A DNA stretch of 64,000 bases, from contig NC_088302.1 in the NCBI RefSeq assembly GCF_032854445.1, positions 45,482,521-45,546,520 on the forward strand. The letters are read 5' to 3'. Below the pieces are notes generated by a model. The model worked only from the letters and a program-made list of their open reading frames with translations. It did not search any database and had not been told where the DNA came from. Position 1 is the first letter of the stretch, and each line of letters opens with the position of its first letter. Positions 13,645 to 26,000 of this stretch are shown piece by piece. Position numbers and translations under genes: made by a program. The stretch is from Liolophura sinensis. Taxonomy: Eukaryota; Mollusca; Polyplacophora; Chitonida; Chitonidae.

Positions 13645-13797
13645 TCAGCAGGACCCAAGAAACTTTCCTTTTCCGTGGTTACTGACAATAGAAGTGCCAG
13701 TAGACATTACCAGAATGTCATCAGACCTCTTCACGGTTTTAGAGGCTCCGAATTTAGCGCCGTCCGGGGGATCCTTGGTCGGTCGCACCTTAACCAT
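13645..13797 (-). CDS. Unrecognised 50-codon open frame
   Basis: Begins with ATG at 13797 and ends at TGA 13645. The product is hydrophilic and Lys/Arg-rich (MVKVRPTKDPPDGAKFGASK and onward, ending GKGKFLGSC). I recognise no family. It lies about 650 bp upstream of the kinase-like relic on the same strand and may be part of the same dead gene. Chance is possible at this length. Confidence 0.2.
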   Translation of the reverse strand: MVKVRPTKDPPDGAKFGASKTVKRSDDILVMSTGTSIVSNHGKGKFLGSC

Positions 13798-14415
13798 AGT
13801 TGCTGACTTCTTGCACCCGCTTTCAGTTGTCTAGCCCTATTTTGGACTGCAGACATCGTTTAGAAAGGACTTATCAGACTGTGTGTGAAACGGTGTGTTT
13901 TATTATAGGTTTCCCCTGTAGATGTGATACTCGAACCGCCCGGCATTCGATATTAAAAACAGGGTCTCATATTTTTATCTCCCGTCCGTGTAATATGCTA
14001 GCAGTTGTAGTCTCCCTTATTTGTATGATACGTTCTCTCAATTGAGTAGTCTCCCTTTTGGGGGGAAACTTCTTGTGAGGTTAATACTTGAGGTCGGTCT
14101 GCTGATTGTGGACTTGTTCTTCGAGCTCAGTTGATACAAGCCGACCTGAAGCAATTTGAACTCAAACGTCATTGCGGATCACATCGTCATTTGATCTTTA
14201 TTTATGACGAAAATTGTCCACAAGATGTGCATAAAAGTACGAGTACACACTGGATAATAATTCTGGCGAAAACTGTATGGGGGCGACGTTGTGAAGTTCT
14301 GGAAATCCAGAAATCATACTTATATTAAAAATGACCTTTTTAACCTAGCGTTTCTGCCATTGGACAGTGAGTTTGTTGATTCACTCTCACTGTTCATGTA
14401 TGGCCTCGGTGACAA

Positions 14416-14540
14416 TATTTATTTATTTGATGTTTTACGCCGTACTCAAGAATATTTCATTTATACGATAGAGGCCAGCATCACGGTGAGAGGAAAGCGA
14501 CGTTGCGAGAACTTATGACTATCCACAGGTTCTTGTAAGG
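14416..14540 (-). mobile_element. SINE, 3' part, inverted
   Basis: The plus strand starts with the tail complement (TATTTATTTATTTGATGTTTTACGCC) and reads back to GTCATAAGTTCTCGCAACG, the complement of the body. It forms an inverted pair with the plus copy at 14697. Confidence 0.82.
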
Positions 14541-14696
14541 GTGAGTAGTGTAACGTTTGTTGGTTACCACTTGTGGGTTGTGGGATTATGTCGGTCAATC
14601 CATCTATTAAACTGACCACCAAAGTGAAAAATTCCTGAGTGTCACAACAAATATATATTTATATGTATATGCATATATATTTTAGAGTACGTGGAA

Positions 14697-14803
14697 AAGT
14701 CTTCCAGGAACCTGCGGGTGGTCGTGGGTTTCCCCGGCCTCTGTCCAGTTTCCCCCCACCATAATGCCGGCATAAAACACCAATCAAATAAATAAATACA
14801 TTT
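14697..14803 (+). mobile_element. SINE, 3' part
   Basis: Runs from GTACGTGGAAAAGTCTTCC through ACCTGCGGGTGGTCGTGGG to CACCAATCAAATAAATAAAT. Part of the stretch before the tail (TATAAGTGAAATATTC) is deleted. Confidence 0.82.
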
Positions 14804-14886
14804 TGGAGTGAGGGAGGGTGGGGATGGAAGTATTGAAAATAAAACTACTGGATTGTTTATCGCCAGTAAAGTAGTAGATCTACTTA

Positions 14887-14953
14887 CTCCTGTGGAACCG
14901 TATAAATGAAAAATTCTTCAGTATGTTGTTAAACAACAATCAAATAAATAAAT
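14887..14953 (+). mobile_element. SINE tail fragment
   Basis: CGTATAAATGAAAAATTCTTCAGTA and AACAATCAAATAAATAAAT match only the last 60 bases of the SINE. It lies close behind the previous copy. Confidence 0.7.
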
Positions 14954-17047
14954 TTCTGCCACTGTCTTAAATATTAAATATTCTGGAGTACAGGGCAAAA
15001 TACGTTTTGTGGACATATAATCAGCGTTTTACTGTTCTCAGTGTGCGATTTGTTTACATGTGTGTTTACAACGCTTCATTTGTGATGTGAGCATGCAAAC
15101 ACAGGGTTTTGGAACCATTTGGAATACCCCACAGAGTTAAAGAACATGTTCTCCTACGTCCTCATACATGAACGTACACTTATATTAGATCTAATTCTAA
15201 ACCCCTGTAAACCAAAGCCCCACATAACATTCCTGCTTGTCACTAACGGGAGAAAATACAAGGGTCACAACTCATCATCCGACAAAATAAGAACAACCCT
15301 TTTTTTATAAACAGTCTTGTGTTCTAAGCATTATTATAAGCAATAATGAAAAAAAAAATGAAACAGTTTGCATAGCACAATATCGTGTTGAAGACCGAGG
15401 CCTGTTAAAAGTTTGAGGCCAATACATGTAAAGGGGCATTACTCCGATGGCATTTGTACAGCATTTGTATATCTGAATGTAACGTCATACAGAATACCCA
15501 GTCTGTCAGGGTATATCAGCATGTTTGCGATCTAAGCACACGTATATTACAGACATTTGTGATCTGATTAAGTAATATACTCTCAGTGATCAGCGTTGAA
15601 TAAATAAACTGTGAAAAAGTAATAATCTTAATACAAGTATACATTTGCTTTTACTCATAAACACATGAATAGATATAAATGGCTTCTGTTAATCAGAAAG
15701 AAATTTGTATTATATTCGATTGCATTAGCACCCTAAAAACATGACTTAAAAAGACTCCATGGAATTAAAATCAGAGTTAATTATTTTAGAATAACTGTCA
15801 GAAGTACCTGGTCATATTTAGTATGTGAAGTATTGCCACATTACAGTGTAATACAATTTTGGCATACGTATCTAGTCATGCATATCTTGTGATGTAGGCC
15901 CCTACAGCCAGTATTGTCATAACTGGTATCTGGTAACCTTCGTGTTTTTTTTTTTTTAAATCTTAATTATGACACTAACAAGTACACAGAATCGTCGCTT
16001 ACTGTCAGCCTAGCCAGACGCATCAACCAAGGTTAAAGCTTAATATTAGGCACTATAGGGTCAATTAGTGTACTCTGAAATTTGACCACTCACCATCTTC
16101 AGCTAATCAGCGCCGATTTTGAATCACTTCAATGCGTCACATTCAGTATATATGTGGCTTAATGGCCCTATTAATGTAATTCGGTAAAATGTGCATAAAA
16201 TAAGCGACATGATTATATTAAAGAGTTGCTCCATTTCTGAGAGATACTAGGCTGTATGTTAAATTTATACGAAGAAAACTTTACAAACTGAACTAAGATG
16301 TGCATTGCGTGAGGTCGACATATTACAGATGTGACGTTAAATGAGGAAGAGATCAGGGAATTTTGCTGAATTTTGAAGTTTGAACAGCGTCGATGTGGTG
16401 TGTTCGTGCGTGACATCTGACAAAAACAGAAACATCAGTCAAATTGTTACAGCATGCCTGGAAAAGAGGGAACTGATAGCCTTTAAATCTATGAAAGGAA
16501 ACAAGATATTTTGATGTTCAGCATTAAAATCCTCTTCTAAAATGCAAAGGCTGTGCAACTGGCGTAGCTCTTCAAGTCAAGTAGGAGATGAATATAACTA
16601 CATTTGTAATATATGAACAGTGGCAAAGGTTTCATTTCTATCAGAAACACCCACCTATACTGGTCTTTACCATTCATCAAATGGTGTCTGCTTTCAGCCG
16701 ATATTTTTATAAGGCATAATTAACAGGAAACCAGTTGATTTGTGGGGTAAGCAACACGCAGAGACGTAATGTACCTTGCGTGTTGCACACATGCAACATA
16801 ATAATGGCGCACTACATGCTTGATACGTGATACTTTATCAACAATGTTAGTTGATAATAATGCTATATCTTGTAGTAATGTACTCGTTGTGACATGGAGT
16901 TTTCTGAACACAGCACTCCTGCCATAGGGCAGTCTGTGTTTGAATCGTCAAATACAGCAGTTATCGACATATAACTAAATCAATGAGAATGTAGATTTCT
17001 TTTGTGCAGAAGATCCTTGAAACTTTCGAGAAAACACATTTCATTAA
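14954..17047. other. 3' flank of the NWD-like gene and intergenic DNA
   Basis: The right part should be the 3' UTR of the minus-strand NWD-like gene, but no single poly(A) signal stands out. No ORF above 70 codons, no recognised repeat. Confidence 0.45.
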
Positions 17048-20000
17048 TTATACAAAAACACAGGTACTTGACGTGTCGTGCTCACTGAGCGTACTTGTCT
17101 TTGACTGCAACGTGGTCTTGTTGAAGGCGAACATTCTCGCTTGCTTGGCCAGGTCCTGGAGTGTTGCTTGTAGATCGGCAGACAACTCTGGCATCATATG
17201 GCTCGACGGCTCGCTGATAGCTTTCGTCTCACTCCTGTTTACTGGCTGTTTGGGTTTCAAGAGAAAAACCAGTATTTGGCCAAGGTTTGTGCCAACGACA
17301 ATGCCGTTACTTTGACAACTGATTTCAAGTATGACTGGAGTGGCATGCAAGTTACACGTTGCTACCAGTGTGTTATCTGAAACACGACAAACTTTCAGCA
17401 GATCACTCACGTCACTATCCACCCATACGGCGTAGTCTCCTTCATTTAGCAACCGAATCAAAGCTTTGTTGGCTCGACTGCCTGGCTGAAGCTGAATCAA
17501 CATGGCGAAGGTATGCATATCAAATACTTGGAGACTGGAATCTATACCTCTTTTCCCATTTCTTGATAAAGATACAATGCCGTGCTCTCCAACGGACTGC
17601 AAAGTTCCCAATTTCTGAAGTGTTCTGACATCAACAATCTCCCCTCTACAAAGACCAGTTTTAGTCGGCTTGGATACGGCTAGAACTGCTGACGAAAATT
17701 CTCCCGATAAATTATGAAGGTTTCCCGAGGTGAACCCAATAGACATGCTTGTTTGAGTTGATGTGCTGAGATCGTCAACCTCTAGCATGCCTGATGTGTT
17801 AAGAAGCACTGCAGTGTCTCTCAAAAATACCACATCATAACAATTTTCATGAAGTCCTAGAATGTTTCCATTTTCACATGCCCTGATAGACGTGAAGTAT
17901 GTCCCTTCCTCGTATGTCACCACTGCCATAAACTTGCCATTTTTGTGTATTTTTGCCAGGATGCAGTATGGCAGAGTGAAAGAAAAGACAAGATGGCTGT
18001 TTTTGAGGTCTATTATTCTTATCCGTCTCTGAGCAAGGCTACCCATCAGGAAGATTAACACCTCGCCATTTTCTGAACAGTCCATCTGGCAAACTTGCCC
18101 ATACTGTCCAAACGGTAAAATGGTATTTTTCGTTCCATTGTCCAGGTTCCACAAAGTTAAGCCAAAATAATCAATCATTTGGTAGACTTCCCTGCTGTAC
18201 CGGGCGACAGTATGTAATGATATGGCAAAGTTGTATGTAGGTGGTATAGCCAGGTGTTGAATGTAACTTTCTTTTAGTTTGCTTTGATTTGGCATAGGTG
18301 TTGCTGCCAGTTCATCCACGTTCCATAGTTTAATGGTCAAATCTGCTTTTGCAACCGTTGCCATCAAATTCGAAGAAAAATCTATTTTCAGCTGCATAAT
18401 TTCATTGCTGTGAGCAGGAACTGATGTGATGAAATTTCCATTTTTAGCATCCCACATGACCAGAGGGCCATTCAGTTTATAACACACAACATATTTACTG
18501 TCAGCTGTAAACGTTGGTGAAAAGTGACAATGGGATTTGCCCTGGAAAAAGTCACGGGAATCAGGATGTTGAAGTATTACAGGAATCACCTCAGGTGTTT
18601 GAAGATTCCAAACGGCAAGGTAAAACCTTTTCAAGAGAGCGAGGGCAAATTTTCCATCCTGAGAAATATTTATGTCGGACACCTCTTGGGTGAACACGTC
18701 CGTGTTGTCCTCGGCAATACCAAGCTCTGGGCACATATTGGGAATGTCAATGAGATGCAGTTGTTGTCCAAATGTCGAACTTGTCTGATCCACGTCCACC
18801 ACTTTCACAACACAACTTATCACATAGCCAATCAAGGCAAATCTACCATCCGGAGTTACTTTGAGTTGACTGGCAATGTTTTCCCCTGGAATGCTGAACA
18901 CTTTCTTGCATGAAGCTATTTCATACATAGCTGTCTCTGATCTACTTCCGATAAGAATATGCTTATCATCAACTGTAAACACTACCAAAGCATACTCTGT
19001 AATGTTCACATTATATTTATTCAGAGTGTTGATCACCTTTCCAGTTTCCATGTCCAGGATGCCAAAGTCCACACAGAGATATCGCTTACCTATGACGATT
19101 TTGTGAAGATGTTGACTATGATTGTATTGGTACTGATGTAACAAGTCACCTGTCTCAGCCCAAAATATGCCCATATGCTTAGATCCCACCTTGTTAAGAG
19201 CAACAAGGTATTTCCCGTCTCTTGACAACAAGAGAAATGCTCGGAGATTTGGTTCTATAAAACTAGCATCCACCTGTTTCAAAAGTTCGCCAGAAGATAA
19301 GTCCCAGAAGCAAATCATTCCATCCCAGCCAAAACTTGCCATTTCTTTGCCAGGAAGGAAAACGACATCAACAATGGACTTATTATGGCCCTCGAGAGTC
19401 ATGACCAAGGACCTTGTTGGTCCGTCAAAGCACTGGAATGGCACAGATAACATACAGTCACTTGTTTTTCCACAGCTTTCTAACAGCATTTTGATATAGT
19501 TGTCTGTCATACCAACGTCCTTTAATCTCCCACACAACTCTAAGGACAAACAGTCTGGGTTTGAATTTAAGGCTGTAGCTCCGAGTCGCAGGGCATCAAC
19601 CACCTGTTGAACAGATCCTTCATCCGGGATGGTCTCTTGAGCTAGCCTCAGATCTGTTAAGAGCTCTTGAAGTGAAAAAGCCTTTATCTTGGCAATGTAC
19701 CAGTCATAACTGTACAACACAACGTCTCTAAGATCCTGCAACCTTTGACTCTGAATCAGGTGCTGAGGCAGTTCCATTAATTTCCTTAGGTTGTACGTGT
19801 CTTGAACCTCATGATGGAAAGATAAAGGTTGGAGAGGAACTTTACGGTCAGCTTTACCTGACGAGTCCTTTAGTCCGAGTCTCGATATCAAAAACGATGA
19901 ATAGGTAAATGGCTTCTGCTTTCCGCCTCCCCAAGTTCCCATGAAGTAGTCAGCCAGGATACTATGAATCTTAGCTGCAGTTGCATTATTAGACAGATAT

Positions 20001-23000
20001 CGGTCTCTGGCCACTTCAATGAACTTCCTGTGATACCAGTACACAACTACAACGCCGTCTGCTTCTCTGTCAACCACATACCCTTGTAACTGAAGTCTCA
20101 GTCTAGTTAATATGGCAGGGGGGATGCGTCGTATAGGTGGCAGCCAGTAGGTGAACACAGAGTTTAATACCTCATCATCCAAAGATAACAAGTCTTCCAA
20201 CTCCACCAGGGTCAATCCAGTTCTGGAAGCAGTTAGGTAAGCTAGGGCATGAGACACTAACACCTTTCCGTGCTCCACCTCTAACCTCTCAAGCATCTTA
20301 TGGATTGCACCTTCAATGGAGGAGGACACGCTGTCCTCTGATACGGGAGTGTAGGACTTCCAGGTAGAGATTTCCTCGAACACTACCTTGCAGAATAGTG
20401 GTAGACTGCAGCTTTTAAAAACTTCTTGTACCACTGCATCTTGCTGTTTCGTCAAGGTTCGATTTGCTAACTGAAGCCTGCTGAATAAGGTTTCTTGAGT
20501 GAGCTCGTTCCCAAGAGGTTTGAGTTCAACGAAACTCTCGTTTTCTTTCAAAAATGTCTGCAAGTTTTTTAGAATGCTGTACATGTCAGGTAGGGTAGAT
20601 AGCACAATTTTTACATTTGCCGGAAGAAGCTTGGGTAACCAGGTCAGCTTGAAGGTAAAGTTGGCAGGAGACAATTGGTCAACAGAGTCCAGGTAAATAA
20701 CTATAGGACGTTTGGAACTTGCAACCTGCAAAGGACGTAGTTAACAGTGGGTGGTGTGTGTGGACAGATCAGAATCATTGACAAATCTAACGTACTTATT
20801 AAACAGAAAGCAGATTTTGTCTCAGCTTCCCTCAGAAGCGCCTTAAAATTTTGGGTCTTCAAATGTCTTTGTACACTAGATTACAATTTAAAACATTTAT
20901 CTTATTTGTTTGATTGGAATTTTACACCGTACTCATCCGCAACTTGCTGACAGACCATCCCAAGAAAGACAGGAAGCCGGCATAAACATCTAAAGCATTG
21001 CCTATAATGATATCTTTTTGCACAGACACATCGTACTTTAAATCCTAGTTTAAGAAAATCTATGTATCATAAAATGCCCAATGAAAACAAATTAACTGCA
21101 GCTGTTATTACCTGAAGAAGCTCTCGGAAGTAAGATACCAGCTGAGCGTAATCAGACGGTATTGTGGAATGATTCTTGCCATACAGTGAACAGAGCTGAT
21201 TGCAAATTGAATCCAGCGCGGTGCGTATGCCTGAACTGCTTGGGGTTATACCTGAAAAACCAAGCTCAATTTAAGTAGAAACCTAAATAGGCTGTTGATG
21301 AGGAATATTTAATTTGGCATGCGATCTTATATCAATCTACTTTTGGCTAAAATTTTCTTTATCAATTTATTCATTAATTTTTTTTACAAACATGAATCTA
21401 CAGTAGACAAAGCTGTTGTCAAGGTGATCTATTCTAAACATATCAGTTCGTGCATGTGCCTGGATGTCCTCTGCATTAAAAGATCACTTATAGTGAGTAA
21501 AGCTGGATTTAAGTAAGAGTTGTTTCGATCACCAAATTTGCCATGACGAGCATCGAGTGACATATTTTTCTTCTTGTTTTCTTACCGAGGAATCTGATAA
21601 TGACAACTGCAGATTCCTTCTTGAGCCAGTTATGTGTCAGACTTGCGCACTTCGCCATAACAGCAGTCTTCCCACTTCCAGATGGACCGTGAATAACAAA
21701 GGGTCGTTTGGACGACCCCCACACATACTTCTGAATTTCTGACAAGACATCTTCGCGTCCATGAAAGATACTTGTCCACACTTTAGCCATTTTCCGATGT
21801 TGCACTACCTCCGTTAGTAGCTTGTCTTTCTGAATGCCTGTCATTGAAGCCACGGACTTGTCTATGCGTTCTGTCATTTTCTTGTAGAAATCCACACAGA
21901 ACTGATTGAGATAGTCCGCGTGCACCTCTGGATTGATCCCCACATCACCCGCCCACGATACGGTGTAATGGGAGATATTTTCCGCAGGTAACACACCTGG
22001 AATCTTCTCATCTTTCAAAACTTTCAGCATTTTAGTTGCCTCTTCATCGACTTCAGTAGAGTTCATGTCAATAAATTTGGCAGATTTTGTATGTTGCAGA
22101 TTGTCCGAAATGTCCTGAATGTTCCTCATAAAACACAAACACTTTTGTGCTTTGTCGCCATCATATTGTAAAAGACCGTGCTGAATTTCGTTCTCAGTGA
22201 CTGAAAAAGTCAATACATGCACCCGACTTAGTTCAATGCGTATGCTATATTCTGTGGTTGAAGGAAGGAGATATTCAACGAATATCATCAACTAGCCGGA
22301 TTTCACCAGTAATACATGTGACCATTTGCCAACTACTACACTGTCGTCGCTGCGCTGGTTTTATTCGCTAAACTGTAGTCTTTAATATATACACATATAT
22401 CTCAATGAATTACATTTTACACTGTTGATACAGAAGAATATTAATCGCATATGTATAAAATCGTTACAGTGAAAACCAGGGAGAGGGAGCTTAAGTTCTT
22501 TATATACATGTATTTTTGTCAGGAAGGCCCTGAGAACATTGGAGATATGAAAATGTCGAAAACACAATGCATTAAAGAAGGCACGAAAGTTCAATCGTTT
22601 GGTCTTTATTTTTCAATACGAAGTTAAGATGTGTCCTTTAATACAATAACCTGCCGCCTAGACCTCGACCGAATTCCTGCCAAAGGAAATTTTGGCTGTG
22701 ATTGTGAGTGATTTTTCAAAAAGTTGAATATAGACTTCAGTATATCATTTTCTCAAATGTTTAGTGTTTTGTTACAATTCCTTTTTTCTACACAAAACTC
22801 ACCAGATATAAAATATTTGTCCCTCGCTGCCATGTCTAAGTCTCCAGCCTCATAACATGAACTGGCGGCCTTACGGAGAGCAGTCATCAGTCTGCTGTAA
22901 ATTTCGCCCCACTGCTTCTCGTCAGCGGCTCTTAGTGTGGGATCCTTTAAAAATAAGTAGGCCTACATTTAAGAACACTGTGACATTCAAGTGAAATGTT

Positions 23001-26000
23001 GTTATAACCCGAACTCCGGTTCACTTTAAATCATAAATTAGGCGAGAAGGCGGCAGTGTACGTGAGAAATTCTGACTCTGGCATCACGAAGCGATCTTAG
23101 ACTTAAGTTAAAATTTCAAACCATATGAAAATTTTAATTTATGTTACATGGTAAAAATTTTGCTTCACAACGCAAATTCTTGGCAAGTTATTGTTTAAAC
23201 AAATTTCATCTAAGGTAAGGGAAAGGAACATACAAACTTCAATCAGTTTTTACTCAAGTCTAGGATCGTTTCGTGATTTCGTATACGGTTCTAAACACCA
23301 TCAGCCATTATAAACACCTGAGTTTAAACACCATCAGTAGTCATAAACATTCCACAAGCACTGCATCACTATCGGTCTGAGTCATCACACTAATAGCTTT
23401 AGTATGCCAGCAACAAAACAAAAACAGACATAATTTTATCCTGAAATGGACTGTCTCCTACCTAACTGCGCCAGATTTTGGTTCTCAATAATTATCGAAC
23501 CGTTTTGCAAGAAGTCTATAGCGGATCAAAAATGGCCAGGACGTCGAAAGTGGAGGAAATGGCCCATTACTTGTCATGGTGAAGTCATGTTCCAACTTTC
23601 AGCTCATAACAATGAATCGTACTTGTTAACCGCAGATCGACCTGTGTCCCTCACATCCACAAAAAATAGTCGTAGCGGCCGAAATTTCCCTGTGTACGAG
23701 TGTTTGTGGTTAGGAAGAACCATGCTGTTAATGACGATTCACTTCGAGACTAACCATGCAAACACATGTTTTACATAGCTTTAGAGTGACTAGTATCCCC
23801 GCCAACAGTAGCCCCATGATAAATAAATATCATGCTCTATTCTGCGAACCAATCGCGTTTGGTAACATAACTCTTGTTTTTGGACACCTACACTGCCCGA
23901 TGGATGAAGAGTGCCAAAAAATTAGTTCTCACCTGCTGTTTTTATTAATGCTGCCGGCCAGACTGTAGGAAAATACTGGGAATCCAAATCGATCCCATCA
24001 GGGAACAATGACTTTATCGGCCAAAAATACATGCCTAGCTCTCAGTCAATTTATTTACTTGGTTGAGCATACGACAAAGGTATAATACATGTATTTATGG
24101 GAGATGAAAATGTCCCACAGACCTATGCCAGGTAAGTGACAAATCTCCGGACTTTTCGAGATCCACAGGCCTATGCCAAATACGGGGTAAATCGCCGGAC
24201 CTATGCTGGGTACCGGACAAACCTCTGGACTACCCGAGATCCACAGACCTACGCCAGGAACCTGACAAAACCCCAGACGTTTCGAGATCCACAGATCCTA
24301 TACCAGGAACCTGACAAACCCCCAGATTTCGACATCCACAGATGAGAATTGTCAGGGAAACCAGAGCGCCTATGAGTAATGACTGACCGTCTCATAATTA
24401 CCGGTGAACTTCAGGCTGTTCTTGTATGTATATATATATATATGACTCAGGAGCCTCCCACCAATGCGGTCGCTGTGAGTTCATACCGGTCATACGTGGG
24501 AAGGTCTGTCAGCAACCTGCTAATGGTCGTGAGTTCACCCCCCCCCCCCCCCGTCCCTGCCCGTTTTCCTCCCACCATAATGCAGGCCGCCGTTGCATAA
24601 GTAAAATATTCTTGAGTACGGAGTAAAACACAAATCAAATAAATAAATATATATACTGATGTTACTTGGCAATTTTTTCAGATCCATGGGGTACTTCTGT
24701 AATAAATTATTAATTGTACCGACCCACCGTCTCATTGAAATGTGTCAGAATGCTGTTGATTGGCTGCAAAACGTAGCGAAACGGAACTGAATTCTCGTCG
24801 ATCTTGAACCAGGTGTTGATCAGATTGAGAACTTCCTCATCGTCCCTCATCACAGACAACAGTAACTCAAACTCGGGCTGGACAATGTGCGTCGGGAAGG
24901 GCCGGCTACCGTACTTCTGGCCCATTAGTATCTGTGCAGAATTATTTATTTATTTATTTCACTAGTCTTGTTTAACATCATAAAGCAAGCATCTTTCATT
25001 TATAAAGCAATAGTCAGATGCAGGAGGTGAAAGGAACTGGAGTGGCCAGAGTCACCCAGAACACTTTGCCAGGTGGATCACAGAGGATTGAAAGCCTCAA
25101 CTGATCCAGCGAGGGTTCAAGCCTGCAACATAACTTGTCGGCCCGCTAGGATAAGGCGAGTACAACATCACTGTTGGCTAAGCCAACAAGCGGGGAATAT
25201 AGAAATAAAGAAATAAGTCAATATTTTATTATAGCCTTCCTTTTCAAACAAGGGGTTGAGGAGTACATCTTTTGAATTTCATTTAATTCAATTCTTGCGC
25301 ACCCTTTTTGTTGCCTCTGCCTCAAAATGGGGGAATTGAAACCTACTCATCATACACTGTATTGATGGTATCTAATGTGTCCTATCATGTTTTATGGGCA
25401 AATCTATATCCACCAAAAACTTCCAAAACTTTACAGCCAAAGCTCGTGTCAAATAAAATTTAGCACAAAGGTCAAGGCATCTCTCAGTATTCCTCATTTA
25501 CAGATACATTCTGGGTCTGAGAAATGACAAACAAAGCAGAGTACCACAAAGTTTGGTCCTATGGATAGTTCTTGGCAATTCCTGATCTCTTGCAGACACA
25601 AGCTGCTGGCCTGGTGGTCATTCTGAGCATCAGCATGGACGCCCCATCTCATGTCCACTGCCTGAAACCGGGAAAACAAAATACACAAGATAATCGTTTA
25701 ACATTCCACTAGTTATGGACGGCATCAGCGAGGCAGTGTTGTAATATCATTGATTTAATGAGGCTATGATTTAAACCTGTGGAGATCTTCAATCATCAAA
25801 TTCCTCTTGCGTCCCTCAACACAGTGACGATTTCAAAGCTTTCCGTCAAATGATTGTGTTCGACACGGCCCAGAATATGTAGGCCTTTCATTTCACAAAA
25901 AGTATATTCGCAAAGAATAAAGTAAACATTCACAATTTTCTTCAATGGCTTTAGATGTGCGAGATCAATTGCGAAAATACATCATATTAATTGTTTATTC

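Noticed and set aside
24118-24348. Short direct repeats considered as a CRISPR-like array
   Set aside because: Repeat spacing is irregular, there are no unique equal-length spacers, and the genome is animal.
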